A DNA stretch of 64,000 nucleotides from Parietaria judaica (lineage: Eukaryota; Streptophyta; Magnoliopsida; Rosales; Urticaceae). How positions within the stretch are numbered: position 1 is the stretch's first letter; each line of letters opens with the position of its first letter. This document shows positions 1 through 12,700 of this stretch, one piece after another. Made by a program: the position numbers and the translations under genes. Under the pieces are notes generated by a model. The model did not search any database. It had not been told where the DNA came from and worked only from the letters and a program-made list of their open reading frames with translations. The stretch spans positions 53,432,724 to 53,496,723 of the forward strand of contig OX940860.1 of assembly GCA_954871525.1 (NCBI GenBank), in the 5' to 3' direction.

Positions 1-654
1 AGAACGGCGACGCTTCGTGCACATGGGCGTTTGGGCTTAACGTGTTTGACCTCAAACAGTGGAGACGGAGAAAATTGACCGCTCTTTACCATCATTACGT
101 GCGACTGGTACTTACCAATGTTTAAAATATTGTCAAATATAAAAACATATAACTGCACGAAATTATAAATCTCATAAAAGTTAAACATCACATAAATCAT
201 AAAAACGCAAATTCGAATGTCTCAAACTTTGGCTCTAATTAACATTAAAATATTAAAATGTGTCGTAAACTCAAATTTCAAAGTTCTCGAACGTAGCACA
301 TGACAGTTCGAGCGGTTTAAAGATCATCATACAAAAGAGTTTGTCTTAGCAAATATCGTAACCGTGAATTATTGTGCTTACCCGGTGAGTGATTTGCAGG
401 GTCCCGAGAGTATGCCCTTCGAGTGGGCCACGTTCTACAACCAAACCGTTCCTTTGGACACGAAATGGCTTGTGCGGGGCCTTGGTTACAACCCCGAGTT
501 GGTGCGCGGCGACGTGGAGAGAGCGGCGGTGATACACTACAATGGGATCATGAAGCCGTGGCTGGAAATAGCGATCGGGAGGTACAAGAACTACTGGGCG
601 AAACACGTAAAGTACGATCACCCGTATTTACAACAGTGCAACATTCACGAGTAG
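1..654 (+). CDS. Galacturonosyltransferase (GAUT family, GT8), 3' end of gene
   Basis: C-terminal part of a GAUT-type glycosyltransferase, a Golgi enzyme family (GT8) that transfers galacturonic acid during pectin synthesis. The window opens inside the gene. One exon (codons from base 3 to 107) encodes CTWAFGLNVFDLKQWRR, the conserved block near the GT8 C-terminus. A GT donor at 108 and an AG acceptor ending at 399 define a phase-0 intron. The last exon (400-654) encodes WLVRGLGYNP, AAVIHYNGIMKPWLEIAI and KYDHPYLQQCNI, closely matching GAUT C-termini, with stop TAG at 652-654. Odd point: the usual stretch between the two exon products (about 12-15 residues, normally containing LWKLGTLPPG) is missing here, so either an exon is unrecognised, the splice sites differ, or the copy is damaged. 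Family assignment is firm; the subgroup and functionality are not. Confidence 0.83.
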
Positions 655-964
655 TTGGGTTAGGAAGAGCACGCAAGAAACATTCTTTTGTAACGAATTT
701 TATGTGTAAAGTCCTCATATTGTTCCCCCCAAAAAGAAATTACTCTGCCAATTAATTGAGACTAAAAGAATAAAGTGACCTTGGGGACATTTTTGTAACA
801 AATTTTAGGGTTTTACTTTTGGCCTTGTAAATAACTCTTTCACACATTATTAAGCTATTATCTCAAGCCATTAAGGAGTTAAGAGTTTTACTTGCTTTCT
901 TCTAATTATTTTCATATGTCGCTAACCTTCAGTAATAGTGGTTTTGCTACTAATAACAGTAATT

Positions 965-1390
965 TAGGGTTAAAACCTGGATTGTTTACAGGAATTCTGG
1001 CCTTTTTTCGGTTCGATCGCGGTCCTTTTAATATTTGGCTTGGTTCTGGTCTTCGTTTAGGAAAAATCCAATTTTATAAATCTGGTTAAATATCAGACCG
1101 GATCAAAACTAGTCATGTAGGTCCTGCTTGAAAATATTATTCTAAATTAGTTTCTTACGAGCAAAAAAGATCTTTAGTTCAAATAATACATTATTTTGCT
1201 AAAAGTAGTACTCTAAAGTGTTAGGACTATAATCCATTGATTAAAAATACTAAGAGTGGGCTGGACCGGTTTTCTGAAACCTTGACCCGGTCCTAGACAG
1301 CTCTTGGATCGATTAACGGTTTTTAAAAGAAAAACAAATGCTCAGTTTTTGGACCGAAACCGAATCTGGCGACCCAAACTTTTAGCCCTA
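965..1390. mobile_element. Probable small non-autonomous hAT-like element
   Basis: Both ends carry an imperfect inverted repeat starting TAGGG(T/C)TAAAA, and the subterminal regions are rich in CCGG/ACCGG motifs (for example near 1010-1020, 1098-1103 and 1260-1300), as in the better delimited element at 62077-62834. The flanking 8-mers (957-964 and 1391-1398) do not match, so no target duplication supports the ends. There is no coding capacity. The rest of 655-1440 is the GAUT 3' flank, with nothing else recognised. Confidence 0.4.
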
Positions 1391-1477
1391 GATATTTTTG
1401 AGCTCTAAAAGTGATGTTAAATTGAGAAGAAAAGAAAAATAGTTTGGGGGTATCTGAGAGCAACACAGTGGATTATA

Positions 1478-1487
1478 GACACGTGGC
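1478..1487 (+). promoter_or_regulatory. G-box (GACACGTGGC) upstream of psbW
   Basis: A perfect CACGTG core in the extended form ACACGTGGC lies about 225 bases upstream of the psbW start codon. A CCAAT box follows at 1573-1577. G-boxes of this extended type are bound by bZIP and bHLH (PIF/HY5 class) factors and are common in light-regulated photosynthesis promoters. That fits the downstream gene, but control by light is inferred from position only. Confidence 0.5.
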
Positions 1488-1707
1488 GAAGTCCAATTGG
1501 GCATGAGGAGATAGGGAGATAAAATTGGGGGATGAGAAGTCCCCTATCCAGGTTGTGCGGTGCAGCCTCCAACCAATCACATTGCGTTGTGATACACTTA
1601 TATCATAATAACAACACATCAAATATATCTATCTCCACCAGCTTACTTACTTACTTACAACTTGACTCCACGCAAAACAAGAGGCATTGCTTGATTCTGC
1701 ATACACA

Positions 1708-2725
<1,018 letters not shown>

Positions 2726-3047
2726 ATTTTCGAATCCAATCTTCTCTGTCGGAATTTTAAGCAGTGTAAAAATTCAATCTTTGTGATGGGGTTGTAGTAA
2801 TGGAAGCTACTTTCTTTTGGATATTTATGATGCTCGCTTCTTTGAATATTTTGTGCTATGTATGTATATTCAGTATTTGAATTTGTATCTTTGAGGTACA
2901 TGGTTATACCCGAGTGACGTATAAAAATTTCAAAACACTCGTACTAAAAAAGATAAGTTACCTTATTTCAATTGCAATTCAAAGCACGGCGTGGTCGATC
3001 TCTCTAAGTGAGAGAACAGGAAATAATGTACCGTTGGTTACATTTAA
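2726..3047. other. psbW 3' flank
   Basis: Contains the psbW 3' untranslated region, which is AT-rich. No further coding potential or recognisable repeat is visible before the Tourist-like element begins. The last three bases, TAA at 3045-3047, are the left target duplication of that element. Confidence 0.5.
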
Positions 3048-3635
3048 GGCCCCGTTCACTTGGACGTAATCGACAGTAATGAGATGTAATCGTAATAAGC
3101 AGAACTACTTACTACGATGTTTAGTTACTAATTAAAAAAAATAAGGAAGTAATGACAATTACATTGTAATCAAAAGTCCCTATTTTGATGAAATTGTCAT
3201 TCCAAAATTCAACACACTCTCTTCTTCTTTTTCGTAATATACCTTCAATAACTACTCATTTCCTCCTACTTTTTGTCCACGTCCTATGCTTGAAATCTGA
3301 AACTGTGCACTAGTATTTCTCTCTCCCATCACTATCTTTCTCCTCACTGATTGTAATCAAAACTATGTTGCTGAACTTATTTATTTATCATGTTAGTAAC
3401 TTGGTATATTATTTATTACATTTTATAAAAATTTGCGATGTATTTTAGAAATCATCTTGCTTTTACAGTTCATAAACGAAATAATATTAAACCGTATATT
3501 TAGGGTGGATAAAATTATCTAATTATGTGCTTATTGACACATTTTATATAGTGTAGTTTAATAGTTTGACACTTTTAAAATTTAATTGTTTTTATATAAC
3601 GTTAGTTGAAAAATTCGTTATGAATAGTTAAATAC

Positions 3636-3827
3636 TGTAAACCAGAGAAATACAGAGAGAAAATACTAAATGGAGAAGAAGAGAAATTAGGGTAATGCTC
3701 AACACACTTTTAACATGTGTATAGCTTTAAATATATATCACAATGACTATTACAGATGGCTGCACTATACGACAAGAGATTAATTACAAACCCATGAGCA
3801 GGGGTATAATGGTATTATTGCTTAATA
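3636..3827 (-). repeat. 3' LTR of copia element 1
   Basis: 192-bp copy identical to 8329-8520 except position 3826, where the second base of the canonical TG terminus is changed (minus strand reads TATTAAGC here versus TGTTAAGC in the 5' LTR). The last codons and the stop (3784-3786) of the polyprotein frame lie inside this LTR. Confidence 0.93.
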
Positions 3828-6800
3828 TCCCCCGCAAGCGAACGGGGGTGTGAACCACAGTGAGCTTGGAACGCAAGGAGAGAAACCGAGGAGATGTTAG
3901 TGGTTTTGTCATGATGTCAGCTAGTTGTTCTTCAGACGGTGTGTATTCAACCGAGATGGATTTGTTCATGACTCTTTCACGAACAAAGTGGTAATCGATC
4001 TCGATATGTTTGGTTCGAGCATGAAGGATCGGATTGGCCGCTAAATGAATCGTGCTGACATTATCACATATGAGCAATGGAGGACTTGGAGGACTTGGAG
4101 ACTTGATTCGAAAATCCTTCAACAGTGTTTGAAGCCATATAATTTCAGCGGTGGCATTGGCAAGATCTCGATATTCAGATTCTGTACTAGAGCGAGAAAC
4201 CACCTTTTGCTTCGTTGAAGACCATGAAATGAGATTAGGCCCGAGAAATGAACAATAACCACTTGTACTACGACGATCATCAGGGCTTGAGGCCCAATCA
4301 GCGTCTGTGAACGCACATAAGGAGAAGTCCGATGATATCTATAGCGTTACTCCAAGAGATGCCGAGCCGTTGAGATACCGCAGTATTCGCTTGAGAGCTG
4401 TCCAGTGAGATGTCGTTGGAGCGTGCATAAATTGACACATTTTTCCAACAGAGAAACTAAGGTCGGGACGGGTAATGGTGCAATATTGTAAAGCACCAAC
4501 TATTTGACGGTATGGTGTAGGGTCCTTGAGGAGTTCGCCATCGTGAATGGATAAATTTGTATTCGAAGCCATCGGTGTTGAAGCGGGTTTGCAGTCACTC
4601 ATTGCCATGCGACTAAGAAGATCATGAATGTACTTCTGTTGGCAAAGATGAAGGGAGTCATGTGTTCGTGTAACTTGTATTCCGAGGAAATAATGAAGTG
4701 GTCCAAGGTCCTTAAGTGCAAATTGTGAATCAAGTTTTCTGATCAAGTCAGTTATGGCTTTTTGAGAACTTCCTGTGACTATAATATCATCAACATACAC
4801 TAAGACAATGAGTGTGAGACTAGCAGAATGAATGCAAAACATGGATGAATCAGCCGAGGAGTTGACGAAGTCCCATTTGAGTAAGCAACGACTTAGCTTT
4901 GTGTACCAAGCTCGAGGACTCTGTTTGAGCCCGTAAAGTGACTTGTGCAAACGACATACACGATGAGAGAATTGAGGCTCAACAAAACCTGGAGGTTGCG
5001 ACATGTAAACTTCTTCAGAGAGGTCGCCGTTTAGAAAGGCATTGTGGACGTCAAGTTGGCGAACCGGCCAATTATGAGCGAGAGCAAGGCAAAGTACGAC
5101 ACGAACAGTGGTTGGTTTGACCACGGGGCTGAAAGTGTCGAAGTAATCCAAGCCGAGAGTTTGGAGGAAGCCCTTTGCAACTAGTCGGGCTTTGTAGCGT
5201 TCAACGGAACCGTCGGCTCGAAGTTTGAGACGATAGACCCACTTGCATTGAATGATACGATGAGAGGATGGTGGATCTACAAGTGTCCACGTATTGTTTT
5301 TCAAAAGAGCTTCCATCTCTTGCGCCATAGCCTCACACCATTCCGGGTGAAGTGCTGCTTGTTTGAACGTCACTGGCTCAGTGAGTGAAGAAGATTGTCG
5401 TTGGGTTGCGGCTGTGAGAAGCAAACGCGGACGGTGGATGCCTGTTTTGGACCTGGTAGACATAGAATGCACATTAGTAGCACTGGGCGGGCGATGAATG
5501 ACCGGGCCCGATGTGACAAAGGTGGGAGAAATTAAAACGCCACATGATTGGTCATGATCGACTACATTTGGTGAGGATGGCTGGGGATCATGAGGTGGAC
5601 TATTTAGTGCGGGATTGGGATTCGGAGTGGGGCTGTTTGGTGTGGGATTGGGATTTGGAAAGGGGCTGTTAGGTGCGGTAAGAATCGGTGGGGAAATAGG
5701 AGAACAAGGCAAGTTGATAGGGTTGGTCAGAGGTGAATTTGGGGGCAGTGGAGAAGCAAAATCTGTAGACAGTGGTGAAAATAGTGAGGGTGATGAAGGA
5801 ATATTAGCTTTGGTCATGGTAGATGTGAGTTTGGAAAATGGAAATGATGTTTCGTTAAATATAACATGGCGAGAAACGTATATACGACCCGTTTGATGAT
5901 GAAGGCATAAATATCCTTTGTGGTGTGAGCTAAAACCAAGAAGAGTGCATTCGGTTGAGCGAAATTGAAGTTTGTGGTTGTTGTAAGGCCGGAGAAACGG
6001 AAAGCATGCACACCCAAAGACTTTAATTGTGTCGTATGAGGGTGTTTTCTGGTAAAGAGACTCGAAGGGAGAAATATGGTTAAGAACGGGAGTAGGAAGC
6101 CGGTTGATGAGATATACGGCGGATTGGAATGCATATGGCCAATATAATAAAGGCATGGATGAGTGGGCAAGAAGGGAGAGACCGACTTCAACAACATGAC
6201 GATTTTTGCGTTCGACTCGACCATTTTGTTGTGGTGTTATTGGAAAAGAATAACGATGATGAACACCAAGTTGTTCTAAAAAGGGTTTAATGGGTCGAAA
6301 TTCTCCACCCCAATCGGTTTGTAAATTTTGTATTTTTGTTGCAAATTGAACTTCAACCATGTTTTTGAATTTAATGAAGGTGGTGAATGTCTCGCTTTTG
6401 GCTTTCAAAAGGTATATCCATGTAAAGCGTGAATAATCATCAATGAATAGACAAAAATACTTAACACCCGTAATAGAATCAACGGGGGATGGACCCCAAA
6501 GATCGGAATGTACTAATTCAAAAGGCTTTGTGGCCCGAAACTGAGATTTAACAAACGGTAAACGATGACTCTTGGCCATTTGACAAGAATTGCAAAATTC
6601 ATTGTGTTTTGGAGTTACACGTAAATTGCATAAACGCATAACTTGTTGGACAATCGGAAAAGAGGGGTGTCCTAAGCGGTTGTGCCATAAAGTGGCCTCT
6701 TGAAGTTGTGTGTGGTAGACTTGGACGAGATGAGCTTTAGGAGTTTGGTGGTGCTGGGATTGGGATGTGGTGTTGGGTGGAAGCTTGTAGAGCCCATCTT

Positions 6801-8286
6801 CAAGAAGTCCCTGGAGTAGAATTGTCTTGGTACGAAGATCCTTGACAAGAAAATGTGTAGCATAAAATTCAACGAAGGCAGAATTATCATGGCAAAGTTT
6901 GCTTACGCTAAGGAGTCGTTTTGAAATTTGTGGGGTATGAAGGACATTATGAAAGATAAATGGTTTTAAAATGGATCTGTAAAGACAATGACCAATATGT
7001 GATATTTTAATTTTCTTACCGTTTGCCATCGTAGCTTGATCAGCGCCGAAAAATGGTTGGGGGTTGTCGAGGTTGCTAAGCTCTGGAGTGAAGTGATGCG
7101 TCGCGCCGGAGTCGAGATACCAAGGGTTAGCTCGAACAACCGCTGTGGTGTGTGCAGAAGTTGGAGCACATGGTTGAGAGCACTCAGTGTAGCGATTATC
7201 GTCATGAGAAACAGAGCACAAACCCGCAAAAGTTGAAGAGGATTGGGGTCGATATTGGAGGTTGGTACGATGATAACACACCGAGGCGAGGTGACCGATT
7301 TTTCCGCAAATCTGACAAGTAGGTCTTGAGCTGGTTGAGCCGTTGGGCTTAAAGATTTGTTTGGACCATGAAGGGTGTGCGGGTTTCGGCTTACCGAGGA
7401 TGCCGAGGCTTGGACTTGGACGGGAAAATGGTGGTGAAGATCGATATGAGGGATTTTGGGGTCGAGATTGGTTTCGTTGAGGATAGTATGGGGAAGGCAT
7501 GTTGAGCTGAGAGAGATTTAACTGGGCTATTTGTGCGAGCTGAGCTTGGGAGGTGAAGTGAAGTTGGTCGACAGCAGTTTGCTGTTCCAGCCGATAATCG
7601 TGGTTGATCAAGAGGTTGTGGATCTCGTCCATGGCAGGGCGATCGGGACGACAACTGACGGAGGTGACCACCGAATTATATTCAGGGCCGAGGCCTTGGA
7701 ATGTGTGTATGAGCTGGTCCCGGTATCTAAGCGGTTCTCCGATGGCCGCAAATTTGTCAAAGATGGATTTCAAGTTGCTGAGGTAGACCGATAGAGTCGT
7801 GCCGTCTTTCTTCAGAGCCATGAGTTGGGTCTTGAGGGTTAAAATAGTCGAGATAGACGCCGACTGGTAAACGTGGTTTAGCGAATCCCAAATCTTTTGT
7901 GCGGTATTAAGCCCAACGACTTTGCCCATCATGGGTTCAGTCAGAGATGAATAGAGCCAACTCATTACGAGTCTGTTTAGATGGCGCCATTGATTGTGGT
8001 CCGGGTTAGGTTGAGTTTGGAGAGGGTCAAGGTACTGTGGTGGGCAGAGTAAGGTCCCTTCAATAAAACCTTCAAGGCCTTGGGCTATGATGATGTTTAA
8101 CATTTGGTTTTTCCAGAGAAGGTGATTTGTTGAGTCTAGCTTAACAGAAATCGGTTGATTTAGAGAAGGTATGGGTTGATTTTGGAATACAGCAAGGGGA
8201 TTTAGGGCTTGTGGAGGTGGAATCGGTAGTTGAGCATTTATGGTCTCTTGGAGAATAAATTGGGGATGGTCTTGATTTTCTGTCAT
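3784..8286 (-). pseudogene. Copia gag-pol polyprotein with one in-frame stop
   Basis: A single frame of about 1500 codons from the start at 8286 to the stop at 3784-3786, interrupted only by an in-frame TAG at 4336-4338. Domains in order: UBN2-type gag (approximately residues 45-260), CCHC zinc knuckle CQICGKIGHLASVC, aspartic protease with LDSGATHH, GAG-pre-integrase LWHNRLGHP, integrase core (HSDLWGPS, DDYSRFTW, NGRVERKNRH), reverse transcriptase with LYGLKQSPRAWY and the catalytic YVDD (LVYVDDIIVTG), and RNase H ([17 protein letters not shown], then [11 protein letters not shown]). The order protease-integrase-RT-RNaseH is diagnostic of Ty1/copia. The stop falls between RT and RNase H, so the last ~180 residues would be lost unless read through. 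All key catalytic motifs upstream look intact. Confidence 0.93.
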
Positions 8287-8316
8287 TGAAGAAGGTTTGG
8301 ATCAAAAGAGCTCAAA

Positions 8317-8328
8317 GCTCTGATACCA
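8317..8328 (-). promoter_or_regulatory. Primer-binding site, initiator tRNA-Met type
   Basis: The minus strand reads TGGTATCAGAGC immediately after the 5' LTR. This is complementary to the 3' end of plant initiator tRNA-Met and is the usual first-strand primer site of plant copia elements. The same 12-mer recurs in the relic inside the RPC8 intron. Confidence 0.88.
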
Positions 8329-8520
8329 TGTAAACCAGAGAAATACAGAGAGAAAATACTAAATGGAGAAGAAGAGAAATTAGGGTAATGCTCAACACAC
8401 TTTTAACATGTGTATAGCTTTAAATATATATCACAATGACTATTACAGATGGCTGCACTATACGACAAGAGATTAATTACAAACCCATGAGCAGGGGTAT
8501 AATGGTATTATTGCTTAACA
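8329..8520 (-). repeat. 5' LTR of copia element 1
   Basis: 192-bp LTR with canonical TG..CA ends. On the minus strand it begins TGTTAAGCAATAAT and ends CTCTGGTTTACA, directly abutting the primer-binding site at 8317-8328. The target duplication AATAC follows at 8521-8525. Confidence 0.93.
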
Positions 8521-8730
8521 AATACTAAAAAAAAGGTTATAAATGTAAGGATATTTTGGTAAATATTTATTGATTACGTTGTATATTTTGTCTTACTAAA
8601 CAACGTAATGGGCATTCATATCTTCATTACAACGGTCCAAGTAAACACCGTAATCAATTACGATTACGATTTCAATGTATTACGATTACGATTACAATCA
8701 TCCAATTACAGCGAAGTGAACGCCACCTAA

Positions 8731-9793
8731 TATTTTTGCTGATTTAATGGGTTAATATTTAAATTTGAGTGAAAATTGGGAGTTAAACTAAAACTTACAT
8801 GAATTTACACTAAATATTGAAAGCGAAATATTAATGTACAATTGTTTTTTGGAAGGAGGTTGTTTGAGCTTTGAATCACCCCCAAATCCTCTTTGAATTC
8901 GCCACGTATCTATGATCTATTTCGAAAAATGCTCTTCCAAGATAATTGGGAGTCGAAAATGAAAACGGAAGTAAGAAAGATCAGATCTGTTTAGTCTCTT
9001 ATCCATGGGATTGTGCGAGACAACAACTGGCCTAAATCTATGAAGTTGGATCCAAATCTAAATAGGGACCCGTCCGCGAGAAAAAAGAAAAAAGAGTAAA
9101 CTTATTCGTTCCGAGCCTTTTAAGTTTAGCTCGTGATGTATTTGAAGTTTGGACCATATTTATAATCATTGTAAAAAATAATTTATTTTTAACACCTATA
9201 ATCGGCTTAAATAAATTTATTTGAAGTTCGATTTTGGCCCATTCGCGGGGTTTAAAAAATGATTTTTTTTTTCTTTTATTCTAAGATAGAGCCATGCTTT
9301 TTGTAAGTGTTGAATATCGAAAAGACACGGAAAGTCCAATGCCTTGCCTTAATTACTCTTGTATTTCTGTCTTCCAGCATGATAACTTATTGTCGTACTG
9401 ATAGTCCGAAATCTTGTAACATATAATAGAACCTCTATAAATTAATATTGTTGGAATCCAAGAATTTTGTTAATTTATTAATTTATCGAAGCATAATTTA
9501 GTAGTGTTAGTTAAAGTGAGAAGCATACGAAAATATTATTTAATCGAGTTATCAATTATTTATTAAGTATTAATTTAACAAAGGAGGAATATTCGGGTGA
9601 TATGACATGTCATTCTCCATTAAAACGACATGAACTGTATGTGGTATTGATTGAGGTGCAACGTGGAAAACGACAATGGAAGGGGGCTAAATTCAATTCT
9701 TCAAACTCAAGCTTCTCGTCTCTCTCTCTCTCACTCACTCTCCTCGTTCTCTCTCACAGTCACCGGCGATCATCAATCCTCCGCCGCGGCCAA
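8731..9793. other. Intergenic region upstream of RPC8
   Basis: AT-rich sequence without a supported gene. A CT-rich stretch (9718-9760) lies just before the RPC8 start codon and probably belongs to its 5' untranslated leader. No repeat with definable ends was seen. Confidence 0.4.
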
Positions 9794-12700
9794 ATGTTCT
9801 ATCTGAGCAGAATCGAGCACACGCTGAGAGTGCCACCTCACGCGCTCAGCCGTCCCATCGCCGTCGCCATTGAAGGGGAGCTCCGAAAACTTTTCTTGGA
9901 CAAGGTAATTCCATGCTTATTCGCGATTTCGAAAATCTCATCTCCCGAGAAGCCTGCGTGAAATGTTTCATGAATCAATGAATGAAGGTGATTCCGAAGT
10001 TGGGGCTTTGCATTTCCGTTTACGAAATCGACTCCATCGAAGGGGGGTTCATCGCTGCCTCTGAAGGCGCAGCAACTTATTCGGTACTTGATTTCTTATC
10101 CAATTATTAGCGGCAAAATGTACCAAGTTTAGGCAAAAATAGCGATGATGGTCTGTGTTTTCCTGTCTCTATATTGTGCTTATGGGACATGATCACGTCC
10201 ATACGATGATCGTGAATAATGTCCATAGCGATCACGATCACGATCACGTCCCTTTCGGACGAGCATGTTGCAGCCGGGGCACGGCCACAAAGAATTATGG
10301 TTTTCTGATATGATCTATAAGTGCATACTTTATGATGGAATAGAGACGGAAAACACAGACCCTACACTTTTTATGCAACTTGGGTAATTCAGCAGCCGCT
10401 ACGAATGGAACTTGTGTGCATTTGCCGCTACCATCTCTATAATATATGAAACTTGACATTGCATAAGTAAGATTAATTGGTGGCTATTATTTTACTGAAT
10501 TTTGTTAGTGTAGTTTGCCCCTCAAAATTTTGTTTTGCTGCACTTGGCCCTGCAAAATATTAGTTTGGTGCATTTTACTCCCTCAATTTTCATTTTAGGG
10601 CATTTTCCCCTTATACTTTAATTATGAACTTTCATTAGTAATAAAATTTCAGGAGGGCAGAAAAATGTATTAACATAAGTGCAGAAGAAAAAAAAACATT
10701 TGGGGTTAAATTAGGCCAATCAGTGAGTAAATTGTAGAAATATAGAAAATTAGGTATTGGTTTGCATTATGTGGAACTAGTCAGTTTAATTATAACTATT
10801 AGGACTTGTTAGATTAATTGTAGATTATTATGTTAAGAGTGTTAAGGTATTTTATATTAATTTGTTAAATAGTAATTTCATTCTTATTAATGAAATTTAT
10901 ATCATCATTACTATCACAAACTAGTACTACGTATGTGCAAACTGTGATGAGACAATTTTATCATGTTTTTTTTTTTCTTCTTCTAAATCTGACAGGTTAA
11001 ATTTACGCTAATTATGTTTCGTCCGTTTGTCGGAGAAATCATTGCTGCCAAAATTTTAGATTCTAACGCAAATGGTTTACGCCGTAAGACACCTTCATTT
11101 ATCAAGTTTTACCATTTAACTTCTGATATTTAATCGGACGAATAACGTAAAAAACTGTGATTTTTAGTCTCTCTCGGATTCTTCGATGATATTTACGTAC
11201 CCGCCAATCTCCTTCCCGACCCATCTCACTCCGAGCCTGATCCAACAAAGAAGTAAGAATTTACGTGTTTCGTGTTATTGCACTGTGTCGTTGAATTCGT
11301 CGATAATATGTTTTACATGTGCGATGTATTGCAGGGATAGAGTGACGTGGATATGGGATTTCAGCGGCGAAAAGTACATTATCGATATGCAGGACGAGGT
11401 TTCTATCTTTTGCTCTGGTTTTGAAAAGGGGAAGGGATCGGAAAGAAAGAAAAATTAAAAATAATTGACGAAAAAAATAGTAGACGATAACTTGAATGAA
11501 ACAAAATTGTAAAAGGAATCAAGATTTTATTTTTCTAACAAAAAATAGAGGAAAGTAATTCCATTTATTGATAGTTTTATAAGTGATAACTACATGCCGA
11601 CGCTCTGGGGTCAGGTCGGAGCTTAATGAACTTAGAAAAATATTTTCTTTTTGTTAACAAAGAAAATGGAGAGGAAAATGTTGTTTGTTTCATTGAGGTT
11701 GGAAGGCTATTTATACATGTACAAGTATTCTAGATTATTCTACTTCTACATTATTCTAAGAGTAATAAATGCTTTCTAGATAATTCTAATTCTAGGTGAT
11801 TCTAATTAAATCTATCCTAGATTGTTCTAGATAAATTTTAATCTATAATACACTAAATAAATCTAGAATATTCTTTAACACTCCCCCCTCAAGCTGGAGC
11901 ATATATGTTAATCATGCCCAGCTTGTTACAAAGATATTCGACCCGCACCCCGTTAAGAGCCTTTGTGAAAATATCTCCTATTTGGTCGTCCGTCTTTACA
12001 TAGGATGTGGAAACCAAGCCTTGTCGTGACTCGGTGACTCGTCACTTGGAGCAATGTCGGTCAGGTGGTTGTCTTTGTCAATACTTAGAAACAAACGAAT
12101 GGTCTTGATCCAATCGAGATAGTTCGAACCATTCAACTTGTAGTCCATAATCTTCGAGAGTACGGGCACCATTTCTGAAACACCGGCATGTTTTTGTTCA
12201 GTCATTTTGAATTTGAGAGGTAGGTAGCAAGATAACGAAGGCGACGAAGGTGATTCGGAGCAACGCAAGCAATAGAATTAGATGAAGTAGTGGGCGGTGA
12301 TGGAATCAAAAAACGGTTGTCGAGGGTGGCGCGTGGAGGCGTGTGGACGAGGCTAAAAAAATTGGTAAAAAGGGGATTTCGAATAGATTGAATGATGAGA
12401 AGATTTTGGAGTGGAAAGAGACAAATTTCGAACCCAAAAAATGGGATAGCTAATTTCGGAAGTAGGCTAATTTGGAGTAGGATGGCTAATTTCGGAGGTG
12501 GGCTAATTTGGAGTAGGATGGCTAATTTGATAAGGAAACAAATTTCGAACCCAAAAAATGAGATGGCTAATTTCAAAGGTGGGCTAATTTGGAGTAGGAT
12601 GGCTAATTTCGGAGGTGAGCTAATTTGTTAAAGAAACAAATTTCGAACCCAAAAAATGGGATGGCTAATTTCGGAACATGGCTCTGATACCATGTTAACA

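Larger units (their letters stand above)
3636..8520 (-). mobile_element. Ty1/copia LTR retrotransposon, nearly intact
   Basis: Complete structure on the minus strand: two 192-bp LTRs (8329-8520 as 5' LTR, 3636-3827 as 3' LTR), a tRNA-iMet type primer-binding site at 8317-8328, one long gag-pol reading frame, and a purine-rich tract beside the 3' LTR (complement of 3828-3838). The 5-bp target duplication AATAC is present at 3631-3635 and 8521-8525. By direct reading the LTRs differ at a single base (3826 versus 8519), so the insertion is recent. It sits within the Tourist-like element. Confidence 0.95.
3048..8727. mobile_element. Tourist-like (PIF/Harbinger) element, split by a copia insertion
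   Basis: The left end reads GGCCCCGTTCACTTGGACG and the right end, reverse-complemented, GGTGGCGTTCACTTCGCTG, so the termini share GGNNNCGTTCACTT. Both sides are flanked by TAA (3045-3047 and 8728-8730), the 3-bp target typical of PIF/Harbinger transposons. Subterminal blocks on both sides are rich in GTAATCGTAAT-type repeats in inverted orientation. Removing the copia element and one copy of its target duplication leaves about 790 bp without transposase coding, so this is a non-autonomous element. It was present before the copia insertion. Confidence 0.75.

Noticed and set aside
346..621. Minus-strand frame opposite the GAUT last exon
   Set aside because: Antisense shadow of a conserved exon.
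965..1390. 8-bp duplication for the hAT-like element near psbW
   Set aside because: CAGTAATT and GATATTTT do not match; element kept at low confidence only.
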